Source: Phytophthora colocasiae
Taxonomy: Eukaryota; Oomycota; Peronosporomycetes; Peronosporales; Peronosporaceae
NCBI GenBank assembly: GCA_018806915.1
Contig: JAGKQI010000105.1
Location: 1,364,001-1,428,000, forward strand
Direction: 5' to 3'
DNA length: 64,000 bases
Position numbers and translations under genes: made by a program
Notes under the pieces: generated by a model
Seen by the model: only the letters and a program-made list of their open reading frames with translations
Databases searched by the model: none
Told to the model about the DNA's origin: nothing
Shown: in pieces, positions 9,315 through 18,828 of the stretch
Numbering within the stretch: the stretch's first letter is position 1
Layout of the letters: every line of letters starts with the position of its first letter

Positions 9315-11015
9315 TTAGAACCCGCAAAGGAACTGCACAACACTGCTCGGCCATCCGTGGGAAGCAGCAACGGCTTTAACTGTTACCGAATCGAACTTGT
9401 GCGGGTAGACAAGCTTTAACCACCTCAAAATCTCGAGGTGACCGCACTCCGCAGCTCCCGTTGAAGCATAAAGAGAGCAAACTGCGTTACAGCTCTCGTG
9501 TAAATAAACGAGAGTCGTGAAATGACCACGAGTTGCAGCCAGGTCCATAGCACGCTCTGTGGACCGTGCAGATATATAGCAATTTAGCCAGCGAACGACG
9601 CTAATGTGCCCGTTCATTGCTGCATAGTCCATAGCGTCTGTGGTGCAGACGCAACCGCGGCACCACAGCCACCGAAGAACCTCTAAATGACCGTTAGCAG
9701 CCGCACCGTCCATCGCGCGAGACGTCCCGGGCCCGTAGCCGCGGTGGAAAAGCCATTCTAGCACGTGCAAATGGCCATTTGCTGCGGCCGAATCGACAGC
9801 AGCATTTGTGCAACCTTCCTGTCGATGCTTTGATAGCCATTCAAGCATAGATATATCGCCACGCGTGGCAAAGTTATCCATCGCACGAGAGGTGCAGCTT
9901 TTGCCGAGGCTATGCAAGAATAAAAAGCACTCAGTATGACCTCCTCGTGCCGCATTATCCATCGCCGCTGAGGTACACGTTGCCGGATATCGAACGAGTA
10001 GCCACTGAACCATTTGTAGATGACCGAATTTTGCGGCGAGGCCGACCCACGGCATGTTAAAATTGTCATGGATCCATTGCACGACGTCCATTCGCCTGCT
10101 AAGTACAGCAAAAAGCATAGCCGCGCTCGAACAACTTTCACCTCGTTTGTGCTTGAGCCACTGTATAACCTCTAGGTGACCGTTGCGAGCGGCAGAATCG
10201 ATTGCCGCTGTTGTACATCCTTCAGTACGATTGCGATTTAGCCAGCGGACAACGTCAAGATGACCGAATTTAGCGGCAACATCCATTGTGGCCGCTGAAA
10301 AGCGAGCGGACATGGGGTGGAGCCATTTTACGATGGGTAGGTGACCGTTTCTTGCAGCAACGTCCGCATTTATGTTCTTAACGATATGAGTGGCGGCGTT
10401 GTGGAGTGAAAGCATCTGCAGGCAATCTAGACGACCGAATTGAGCAGCGCACTCGAGGTCGCAAAGCATAGGGATCTCTTGACGGACTGTAAGAGCCCAA
10501 CTAACCATTTCACAGCTTTCGTGCCGAGCAGCCAACTGTAAAATATGTTGCGGGCCCAGGCGTGTCGTATTTAGCTGAAGCCACATAATAGTACCGAGCT
10601 GCTGAAAACGCGCCGCCTTAGTCATCTCGCGCCCTCCACAGCAAACTTTACGGCATTCATCATGCAACCACCGTAAAAAGTCTGTCATACCAAGGCTAGC
10701 AGCCACCTTAACAGCCCGCGTAACCCAAAATCCCTCGAAAGCGGACACAAAACTCATCGCCAACGTTAAGTCGCCAGATCTCAGCGATAAAACTAAGGCA
10801 GTGTTAAATTCAAATTCGCGAATCAGGCGCGATGTATCATCGCAGGGCATACAACGCGCGACCCGAACCAATAGACGGCTTGAGTGGAGGTGAGCGACTC
10901 TGACGAGAGATATTGACGCAGGGTCATAGAGAAAAGGTTCCAACAAACTCGCAACTACTTCATGGGAGTAGGTAAAACAGCGACAAACAACAGCTGTTGA
11001 AGTCATGATGTCCAT
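9315..11015 (-). CDS. Ankyrin-repeat protein (566 aa) carried by the Helentron
   Basis: The frame is uninterrupted. About residues 90-560 are degenerate ankyrin repeats of 26-33 residues with the recurring pattern A-A-x-x-G-H-L-x-V-V-R-W-L (for example AARNGHLEVIQWLKHKRGE and AAANGHLHVLEWLFHRGYG), at least 14 of them. The N-terminal 80 residues are not repeat-like and could hold an F-box-like region, but that is uncertain. There is no signal peptide or transmembrane segment. Large ankyrin families of this type are common in oomycetes and act as protein-binding scaffolds. No partner can be named. It lies between the Rep gene and the Helentron 3' end, where the helicase part would be expected, so it is probably captured cargo. 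Confidence 0.85.
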   Translation of the reverse strand: MDIMTSTAVVCRCFTYSHEVVASLLEPFLYDPASISLVRVAHLHSSRLLVRVARCMPCDDTSRLIREFEFNTALVLSLRSGDLTLAMSFVSAFEGFWVTRAVKVAASLGMTDFLRWLHDECRKVCCGGREMTKAARFQQLGTIMWLQLNTTRLGPQHILQLAARHESCEMVSWALTVRQEIPMLCDLECAAQFGRLDCLQMLSLHNAATHIVKNINADVAARNGHLPIVKWLHPMSARFSAATMDVAAKFGHLDVVRWLNRNRTEGCTTAAIDSAARNGHLEVIQWLKHKRGESCSSAAMLFAVLSRRMDVVQWIHDNFNMPWVGLAAKFGHLQMVQWLLVRYPATCTSAAMDNAARGGHTECFLFLHSLGKSCTSRAMDNFATRGDISMLEWLSKHRQEGCTNAAVDSAAANGHLHVLEWLFHRGYGPGTSRAMDGAAANGHLEVLRWLWCRGCVCTTDAMDYAAMNGHISVVRWLNCYISARSTERAMDLAATRGHFTTLVYLHESCNAVCSLYASTGAAECGHLEILRWLKLVYPHKFDSVTVKAVAASHGWPSSVVQFLCGF

Positions 11016-11490
11016 AGCGGTGACGAGTCCTATTTGGAAAGCAAAATGATGAATGGCTTAGCAAAACAAGAGCACGATAGGACTACTTAAGCGCGAAGAG
11101 CTTGTAACGACTTTCATTGTTGATGTATGGATGTATGGCGATGCGGATGTTGGTGATTGAGAAGAACTATAGCGCCTCTAGGCAATTGTCTGTATCAATC
11201 CGATCGTACTGTCAAGTCTGAGATTTGAGTGATTGAATCAGCTTGTATTACCTTATAATAGTGGGAGCGGGACGGGCGTGGCAAAGTCGATACTTTACAA
11301 GATGAAACCGCAGCAAACACCAACATGATGCATAGTTTTTAGCTTTCAGACATCGCGAACTAACCACTGCTACTTGTATTTTGCGAGGTCCGTGCTGATT
11401 CTCTTTCATCCGTTCCGAAGTTTGGATGATTTTTTATTGATTCTACGCGAGACATCAATGCACGCTTCGACCACCGGTGGGAACATGACG
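11016..11490. other. Non-coding gap inside the Helentron
   Basis: These 475 bases between the ankyrin start and the end of the Rep reading frame hold no coding signal that I recognise. The helicase domain that normally follows Rep is absent here, so this is the likely deletion or capture junction. Confidence 0.5.
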
Positions 11491-14400
11491 CTACGGAGGA
11501 AGCGCATCTATTTGTAAGCCACTCAAACGACTACTTCTCTTCAAAGCGACTGGCCCGGCAGTGTGTGGATTCTGACATGATAAGATACCGAAATGCTGTC
11601 GAGCAAAATGTGGGAGGAAACTACAGTTCCAGTGACGAAAGTGAATCGGATAATCCTCGTCCGGAACTAGCTGCCCACGGATTTCCGGGAGTCTTTTTCC
11701 TAGCAACCAAAGTGTTACTGGAATGTCGCGTTTGTGCAGAGAGTGAGACTGGTGCTGTGTGTGGCGGTTATCGAAGCGGAACCCGGTTGTGTTCTTCTTC
11801 TTCTCCCACAAACTGGAGAAATCAAACAAGCAAACATCCTCCACCTCAACGGGCCGGTAAATATAATCACAAATCGGAGAGGAGAGTTTAAACGTAGCTC
11901 CACGATCATCTGACGAAAGTATCACATCCACGTCAGCATTTTCAAAAACGGTTTTAACCGCAGAGGCCAAATGTAAACGCTGAAAGTCTGTGGACGAATA
12001 GAAAGGTGATTTCCGCTCCAGGTAAAGCGCTGCAAGAGGAGCCGAAACTTCTTGAGCATTAGACATAGAACAGCACATCGATTGAACACAACGACGGCCA
12101 TTAGCGATCGCGTTATCACACTCGGCCATCTTCAGCTTGGCCTTATCAAACGCGTGCAAATGGATCGCAAGCAAATTTTCGATGCTTTTTTGGCCTTTGG
12201 TTGTGTATTTCATCATATAATACGCTTTTTCAGGACCTGCAAAGTTAAGAAGGTGTTAGTGCGCAGGACCAATACCCCAATTTTTTTTACCTTCTGAAGC
12301 CGCCAAGAACTTGACATCATGATTGCACTTGAAGACCGCGCTTAGCAGGGGTATATATGTGTTCAAATATTCACTGCCAACATCACGACGTAGCTCCACT
12401 TTATCGTCTCGCCACTCCGTTTCTGTTTGAGTCTGCTTAGGAAAAAACATTCTGCAAGCCTTTCCATCAGGGGTGCGCCGGGTACGTTTAAAGCATGAAC
12501 GGCAGTGATACCAATGATGAACTTGGTACTCAATTAGAGCCCGACAAGCAACTAAGTCAAAACGAGTAGAGCTCGGCAGTGGATACGAGCACGGCACGGC
12601 TAAAAAATGCCGAACCGCCTGGTCATCCCAATCATGCTGTTCAATTTGGTGCAAGGTAGCAACACGATTAAGTTCCATCCGAATTAAATCATCTGCTCCA
12701 AACGAGAAGGAACAGTGCGAGCATGTTGACGTAACCGGCCGATTGCTGTTCTTTCGAGGCTTCTGATATGCTTCCGCGGGGAAAGATGAAGCGGCAAGAG
12801 AGGTTTGGCCGCATTTTGGGCACGCCGCTGGTTTGATCGGGAAAGATGAAGAAGCGATCGACTCAACGTACTGAACGAGCTTTTGTTTCACAAGATTTGA
12901 ACAACATGAAGCATAGTACTCATCAACCGTCTTTGCTGCTCCGCGCACCCATATGAGCATGTGGGCATGTAAATTTCCAGTCGAGCCCTGAGCCTCCGTC
13001 GACGAAAAGAATGCTTCAGTGATACCAAAAAGACCTTGTCCAGGCTTTGAGCATTGCTTCTCCACATCCCAATTTAGTATAACTTCGACAAGTACTTCCA
13101 TCACGCAGTTGAAATAACTGGCGCAGGCGGCGGGGTTGCTTGTCGCTATTTCGCCAAGTCTTGCGTTTGTGTACGCTAAACAATCTTGCAGTGTCACTGT
13201 TGTTTCATCCAACAAATCATCAACCATGCTACCCGCAAGATTTGCAACGCGGTAGGATAGGCTGCTACTTGGAGAAATTGTTAGGAATATAGCCGGTTGC
13301 CCAAAGCGCAGCTGCATCGACATAACTTTACTTCGCGCTTGCCCGCGCTCCTCGTTCGATCCGAAAAACGCTCGGAGACCCGTGCTAATCGCCGACATTA
13401 AGCTTAAAACCGGTTGTGATACTGTGGGCGGGTCGGGTACTCGTGCTTTCTCCAAAATGGCCGTTCGTCGTGCTTCGAGATGGCTTACATGCTGTAACAA
13501 CTCGTCTCGGTCGACGCCGGTAATACTTCTCATTATAGAAGGCGATACTTTAGCGCGCAGATAAACCGCCTGAATGACTTGGTGTCTTGCAATCACATCA
13601 AACGCGACCAAAATGAATGAAGGGTGCTGCGCAAAACGGCGCGATGCCAAGCGCAAGCAGTAGCGAACTAATTCCTCCAAACTTATCCGCGTAGTACGAG
13701 CCTCATCAAGACCTCCTCTACCAAAAGGAAATAGCTCGCAAAATGAGTTGGTCCAGAACGCGGTGTCGAAATCAGATAGAATGCCTGACGAACGACGAAC
13801 AATTATATCGTTGTTTTCAAGAACACGACGCTGAAGTTGCACATCATCTTCATTCGCAAAGTCGGTCACTAACGCGGTAACCGATTGAGTAAATTCTTCG
13901 TCGACTTCGTTTATGGCGTTAATATGGGCTGGTCGGGGCTCGCTGTGGCGCCAATGCGATTCGTCTAGTTCATTCTCCAGGTGTGTTGCAGATACAGATG
14001 CGGTAGTACCGGTTTGCTCATCAACGCCGCTTTCATCGTCACGAGTAGTGTCGAGGACAACTCGAGTCTGGCAAATCAACTCGTCGATACGAGAATGTTC
14101 GAGCACAGATATGCTTCGGTACAGAACGTTGTTTGATTTATACCAATCGAGTTGCTCTGAAATACGATCGACTCGAACGGAATAGCGCCGCAGAGTCTTG
14201 GCCTTTTGCATTGCAGTCATGCAACCCACCATGGTGACACCAATAACTCCGCTTGACACCACCTCATTCGGCAGTTGAGCCGCTGGAGGCGCTGGATCGG
14301 ACCGAAAAAAATAAGCATGAGAGCGAATAGAGGAGTGTCTCCCTCCTTGAACAATCGACATGAATCGCGTGGGTTGTGATAGATTTACCATAGCGTGCTC

Positions 14401-14973
14401 AGTCATCGAGGAATCATTAAAACGCGCTGGTAATTCACCAATCCATAGACCATTTGCAATTGCAAATTTTGGGGGAGATCTTACATTTTTTTTTTACAGC
14501 GAGCCCAAGCAAGGCTTGCAAACTTGAAAATATACTTGCGGCGCGGAGCAAATTATGCCCCGTCTAGACAATAAAACCCCCGACAAACACTCGCTGATAT
14601 CAGAAACATCGTATTGCGCACGAAGATTAGGCGGGAGGTGTCCAGGGCACTTCAAGCGGGTTTTTATTGTCGCCACCAGCACTTTACATCGCGCGAGATG
14701 CTTTTTTTCAACATTTTTCACTGGGTGTAGGCAATCGCATACACAACAGCAATTCACCGAGAGATACTTATTCGAAAGACGCTCCGCGCACTTGGCGTTA
14801 AGCGCTTCAACCAACTCGGGGTTGGCGGGTGAGAGGCTGACCGACACCTTGCTTTTATCAGACGTCGAACGCCGAGTATTTCTACGCCGTCGCTTCCGCT
14901 CTCGCTCATTAATGGATTCATCTCTTGCGCGAGCAGCCCTTTTCGCGGCAACGGCCTTCTGCTTATCTCGCAT
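11491..14973 (-). pseudogene. Helitron/Helentron Rep protein (RepHel), helicase lost, one in-frame stop
   Basis: Segment 14973-14497 encodes the N-terminal zinc-finger-like region (paired Cys residues, ending CKPCLGSL). An in-frame TAA (14496-14494) interrupts it, and the same frame continues with KFAIANGLWIGELP, typical Helitron sequence, to 12291. A 54-nt intron (12290-12237, GTAAAA to GCAG) joins to 12236-11491. The Rep domain has a two-histidine metal motif (LHAHMLIW) and, just after the intron, a two-tyrosine motif (KAYYMMKYTTK). Together these are the HUH endonuclease that nicks and joins DNA in rolling-circle transposition. The frame ends about 240 codons after the intron with no Walker A motif, so the helicase is missing. 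The element probably relies on helper proteins elsewhere. Confidence 0.8.
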
Positions 14974-15201
14974 TTGGCCCTATGGCATACGCGAGCGAAG
15001 CGGAGAAGGCATCTACTAGTCTCCAAACGCCCATCGCCTACAAAGGTTGACTACCTTATGATGCTGGGCGAGGATCGATTGATAAAGACTACAATCAGTC
15101 GGCCCCCCGGATTTGGCGCGATTTTCGTGTCTCTCTTCTCTATCTGTCACTGCAAAAGGTGACGATTGACTCTTTATTAAGACCGGCAAAGTAAAATCGT
15201 T
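14974..15201. other. Divergent gap between Rep and SET genes
   Basis: A 228-bp region upstream of both the minus-strand Rep gene and the plus-strand SET gene. It probably carries both promoters. No clear initiator motif was identified. Confidence 0.4.
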
Positions 15202-15933
15202 ATGGCACCGACTAAGCGTGACAGCCGACCGAAGAGGAGCTCGCGACGAGCAATACCGCGTCAAAGGAAGAAGAAGTATTATACGCAAATAACCCTGGAC
15301 AATTTTGTGTGTCCTCCCCCCAAAGCTATCCTAGACAGCGAATATACGTATATCGCTGTCAGTGGATGTATAGGCGATCTTGTTCGCCGACAAGACAGCG
15401 GCGAGATGTGCGGTTGTGAAAATAATTGCGGAAGCGACTGTGTGTACCGGAACGATCAAATCGAGTGTTCTTCGATCACGTGTAACCTTGATGGGACATG
15501 CAGCAATCGACCATGGCTAGCATATCGTGTTGCACCAGTTAAGCTTGAGGTTCGTGACACCGAAGGAAAAGGTCGAGGCGCATTTGCGTTGGAAACGATC
15601 GCAGAAGGCGTCATAGTTAAGGAGTATGTGGGAGAAATTATCACCAACGAAGAACATCTGAAGCGCGCTGAAACCGAAGGACACATGTACACGATTAAAT
15701 ATGCAGCAGGGAAGTATATTGACGCCCGGAGAGTCGGAAACGAATCCCGCTTTTTTAATCATAGCTGCGATCCGAACTGTATTGCCGAAGTGTGGGAAGT
15801 GGCAGGTTGCTACCGCATTGGAATAATTGCTGTGCGTCAAATAAACTGCGGAGAGGAGATTTCCTTCGACTACGGAGATGTGTTTCGGATCGAAAACTGC
15901 ATGTGTTGCCAGTGCCAACAAATGCTTAGGTGA
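15202..15933 (+). CDS. SET-domain protein lysine methyltransferase (243 aa) inside the Helentron
   Basis: The frame is intact. Residues 1-27 are strongly basic (a likely nuclear signal). Residues 69-100 are a cysteine-rich AWS-like cluster. Residues 111-228 form the SET domain with GKGRGAFA (SAM binding), RFFNHSCDPNC (residues 183-193) and EEISFDYGD (Tyr224), the conserved cofactor-binding and catalytic residues. A short post-SET cysteine group (233-238) follows. The AWS-SET-postSET order is that of the SET2/NSD/ASH1 group of histone H3 lysine methyltransferases, though those proteins are usually much longer. Which lysine it modifies cannot be told. It runs opposite to the other Helentron genes, which suggests capture. 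All catalytic motifs look functional. Confidence 0.9.
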   Translation: MAPTKRDSRPKRSSRRAIPRQRKKKYYTQITLDNFVCPPPKAILDSEYTYIAVSGCIGDLVRRQDSGEMCGCENNCGSDCVYRNDQIECSSITCNLDGTCSNRPWLAYRVAPVKLEVRDTEGKGRGAFALETIAEGVIVKEYVGEIITNEEHLKRAETEGHMYTIKYAAGKYIDARRVGNESRFFNHSCDPNCIAEVWEVAGCYRIGIIAVRQINCGEEISFDYGDVFRIENCMCCQCQQMLR

Positions 15934-16245
15934 TCGATCACCAGCTTAAAAAAAGACTTCACGCAACGTCGTTATTTGTTGATCACTTTCCTAATTTCAT
16001 CCAGCTTCACCACCGTATGAAGAACCTTCTATCGAACTCGAACGAAGTTTCGACTATCACCGGCGAACTGATTATCCAAGTTAATTAACTTCACATACCG
16101 GAGCGTTCACATACATGTATAAATGACTGAACTTCGATAGGGATAAAAGGAAAAATGTATTTTATAAAAGTTCCTATCTCGATAGTATCTGTCACTAGTA
16201 TAGGAACAAAGAGAAAGCAATCCCGCCGCAGCGACTAGACCCAAT
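15934..16245. other. Gap between convergent SET and RPA genes
   Basis: This A+T-rich stretch contains short inverted segments around GATAGTATC and CTATCGAAC-type motifs, which could serve as 3' ends for the two convergent genes. No gene or RNA was recognised. Confidence 0.4.
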
Positions 16246-17184
16246 TTATCTTGTGTCGAGCTTGGAGTACTGGTGTCCCGCCGAAATACCTTGGAACCAG
16301 TTCCTTAGCTCGTGCGACCGCGCAAGAGCTGGGCCGTAATGCAATGAAACGCCAACTCCGATATTCAAAGACCTCGTTCCCATGTAGTCCGATATTTTTG
16401 CATCCTGCATGAGCAACACAGTCCCCGCAATATTCGGCTCGATGTCTCGAGCTACCTTCCCCCACGCAGTACACAACAGTTCTGTGTCGGAGTCATCCAC
16501 CAACACGAACTGGCGCCTGTCAGTTGCTTTCCCAGATTTTGTCATGATACTCTTGAGTGGGCCAACATCGGTGACTATACCAATAATCGTCACAACCGAG
16601 CCGGTAGATAAGCTGCCCAGTAACCCAATGGCCATCATTGTAAAGCCTGGTTCAGGAAAGTCTATAGTATCCTGCCCCATCTCGACGATATAAGCATCAT
16701 CACCGAACGACAATTCAACCGCAGCGCCATGGGGAGAAAAATCTTTATTCACTCGCTTTATCCGCCCTCCCGAAAACAAGCAAACCGCACCAGGATTCGC
16801 CACCTCGTAAAACTTCCCCACACCCCCATCAAACACTGTAGCTTTGACCAACTGCGAGTCCTTACCGGTTACCCACATTGTAAAGAGTGAACCGCTCTTG
16901 CCACGCCAATGCGTGTATTTGCCAACGGGGCCTTTTGAGAAGACCCGTCCAACAAATCCACACGCTGTCCCAGCTTTAGGTAACAAATCGTTCACATAGT
17001 AGTACGGCTTTACAGCACTTGTGAGTTGTTGCGTTTCGGTTGCAACTCCTCCATTCATGCCAGATTGGTCGTGTTGATGTCCCAGAGCTTGACGTTTGTT
17101 ACCACGCCCAGTATTGCTGTTAGAGTCAATATCACGCGAACGCTTTCGCATTTCCGCTTCCCCTGGTACCACCACCTTTCGCAC
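16246..17184 (-). CDS. RPA1-like single-stranded DNA-binding protein (312 aa) of the Helentron
   Basis: After a basic, low-complexity N-terminus (residues 1-55) the protein has two OB-fold-like regions. The first (about 75-165) carries ITHWRGKSG...ATVFDGG-type strands. The second (about 180-290) carries VVTIIGIVTDVGPLKS and VDDSDTELLCTAWG, the pattern of RPA70 DNA-binding domains A and B. The zinc-binding DBD-C and the N-terminal DBD-F of cellular RPA1 (about 600 aa) are missing. RPA-like genes are a known accessory of Helitrons and Helentrons and are thought to protect the displaced single strand during transfer. It is intact and lies at the 5' end of the element in the same orientation as Rep. 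Confidence 0.85.
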   Translation of the reverse strand: MRKVVVPGEAEMRKRSRDIDSNSNTGRGNKRQALGHQHDQSGMNGGVATETQQLTSAVKPYYYVNDLLPKAGTACGFVGRVFSKGPVGKYTHWRGKSGSLFTMWVTGKDSQLVKATVFDGGVGKFYEVANPGAVCLFSGGRIKRVNKDFSPHGAAVELSFGDDAYIVEMGQDTIDFPEPGFTMMAIGLLGSLSTGSVVTIIGIVTDVGPLKSIMTKSGKATDRRQFVLVDDSDTELLCTAWGKVARDIEPNIAGTVLLMQDAKISDYMGTRSLNIGVGVSLHYGPALARSHELRNWFQGISAGHQYSKLDTR

Positions 17185-17921
17185 CTTTTTTTGTTGTTTT
17201 CACAACTGCATGCAACGCTACACCGCCCGTGGAAATTCCCTATTTGGTTTCACCAGTCGCCACCCGCACTGCTTCCATATCCGTGGAGACCCCCTCTTTG
17301 GCTTCACCAGTCTTCCTCTGCGCTGATTCCACAGCGACATCTGGCTCCATAGCGGCAGTGGAGGTGCCACGAAAAACGCGCTTGGTCATGGTCGACTTCA
17401 GCCGAAACTTGCTTTTATCAGAATGCCTTAGGTCTAACGGAGCGCGGCGCTCATCCTGTCGCTATCAATCCATCAAAGATCTGGTTCTCAACGATCTAAA
17501 GGTCTGCTTCTCAACCAGGTACACTCTTGATGACCTTGTGATCCCATCACTCACCGCTTACCTCAATCATAGTCCCGTTGTGGTGTAAAGGTACGCGACC
17601 GGAAGGAAGTTTCGTTGCAATCACGACAATATCCTATTGGCGACATTCGCGCAACATCACAAGCGAAAACATGTTTTATATTGTTATGATTGGTCGAATA
17701 AATTTCAACTTTGTTTTTAAATTACCATTTGATGTTGCTGGTAGACGACAGGAGCAACATCCATCCGAATTTATAAAATTATATAAAACATAATATATAG
17801 CAGTTGTACCAGACAGCCCACCCGACCAAAGAGTCAAAACGAATTTCACAGAGATAAGAAAGTAGAGGAATAGCAGGCGACTGGGATCTACCCCTTAGCT
17901 CGGAAATAAAATTTCCGAGAA
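17185..17921. other. 5' terminal region of the Helentron
   Basis: The RPA promoter side and the A+T-rich 5' end of the element. The 119-codon plus-strand frame at 17229-17588 has low-complexity composition with no family resemblance, and I do not call it a gene. The terminal hairpin is 17899-17919. Confidence 0.5.
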
Positions 17922-18596
17922 TTCAAGAAATGGAACACGTGTTTTGGGGGCGTTTGCAACGTGAGCCACTCCTCCATCCGCGCCTTCTCCACCATATCGG
18001 CAATCTTGGCCCCTTTCGGGTTTTTCCTCGCTGTCTCAATAAGTCTGTCGACATTATTGTAATTTCCACGCAGTGGCAAGAACCAGGATTCTTCGTTCCC
18101 ACGATTCTTTCTGTTGAAATCCTCCACGTAATTCATCCACTTTGTAAACAAAGGAGTGCTGAGAACTGCATCTCCAGCAGTGTCAAGTGCTACTGCTGTA
18201 AAGGCATTATAAGGAGAAATTCCAGTGGCAAAAAGTTTATCTGCCTTCTGTAGCTGCAAAGTGACCGCAACGCTGTTTATGCTGGGGAACTTCTCGGCTG
18301 CTAGGAGGATTTGCATCATTGGTTTGTCCTTGAGTTGGGTCACCAGGGTCGAGAGCAACTGGGTCACTTTGTCCGGGTTTTCAATGCTGAAGGCGCCCAT
18401 GTACGCTATCCATATGGGGAAGAGAGAATTCTCGCGGAGGTCGTACAAAAATCCTTTGTGTGGCAAATTGAGTAAGTTGTAGACATCATCGACGGATTTC
18501 CCACTGCTCAACCACATTTCCAACTGCGCAGCCTTCATTTCCGCTACGATCTTCGCCACCTTCCGGTCATTCGTCTCCACTGCAGTCAGTAGCTTG
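17922..18596 (-). pseudogene. LWY effector, middle piece (second fragment of the unit 1 copy)
   Basis: Encodes the part of the effector that corresponds to residues about 334-553 of the intact copy at 46902-48896 (LWY modules 4 and 5 and the start of 6). It is closely similar and shows no stop in frame. It ends abruptly at CTTGAA where the Helentron is inserted. On the upstream side it is cut by the Copia element at the GCTTG duplication (18592-18596). Confidence 0.9.
18592..18596. repeat. Target-site duplication GCTTG, left copy
   Basis: The same five bases follow the right LTR at 23910-23914. Because the LTR ends TTA, a 7-bp reading (TAGCTTG) is also possible. Confidence 0.85.
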
Positions 18597-18775
18597 TGTT
18601 GGAAACGGCATCCGTGTTGAAAGACTGAGCAATCGCAGCAGTTAAAAGATCTACCGTAGGTAAAAAGATCCTCCGCTCAAGAGTCGCAGGGCAGGAAGCC
18701 TCAGTCCAAGATTTCCCTTCTTATCAACAAGTTGTATATCTTTGCGTGTGAAGATCTAGTGTACACATTCTGTTA
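18597..18775 (+). repeat. Copia 5' LTR
   Basis: Starts TGTTGGAAACGG, ends CATTCTGTTA. It is identical by eye to 23731-23909 over all 179 bases. Confidence 0.95.
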
Positions 18776-18791
18776 GGGTTATGAGCCCAAC
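18776..18791 (+). promoter_or_regulatory. Copia primer-binding site matching the initiator-tRNA anticodon arm
   Basis: GGGTTATGAGCCCAAC begins directly after the 5' LTR. It is complementary to GGGCUCAUAACCC, the well-known anticodon stem-loop of eukaryotic initiator methionine tRNA, rather than to a tRNA 3' end. Drosophila copia uses such an internal half-tRNA primer, so priming here is probably by a cleaved initiator tRNA. Confidence 0.75.
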
Positions 18792-18828
18792 CTTACGCTA
18801 CCTCTAGAACCGTGAAAGTGAAAGCAAT

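Larger units (their letters stand above)
9220..17921 (-). mobile_element. Helentron (Helitron2-type) of 8.7 kb carrying ankyrin, SET and RPA genes
   Basis: The element interrupts the effector gene between CTTGAA (minus strand, ending 17922) and CTCAATAACG (starting 9219). Junctions are certain to within 1-2 bases. It lies in minus orientation. Its 5' end is a 9-bp-stem hairpin (17899-17919, CTCGGAAAT/ATTTCCGAG). The same motif recurs inverted inside the 3' end (9244-9258). A second hairpin (9226-9240, TCGTCC/GGACGA) lies 6 nt from the 3' terminus. A terminal repeat paired with a subterminal one plus a 3' hairpin is the Helentron layout. There is no target duplication, as expected for rolling-circle transposition. 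It encodes a Helitron Rep protein and RPA, but the Pif1-type helicase is missing. Confidence 0.8.

Noticed and set aside
16246..17184. RPA gene as the host's own replication protein
   Set aside because: It is half the usual length, lacks DBD-C, and lies inside the Helentron with matching orientation to Rep.
17229..17588. 119-codon frame in the 5' end of the Helentron
   Set aside because: Low-complexity composition, no family resemblance, and position in terminal non-coding DNA.
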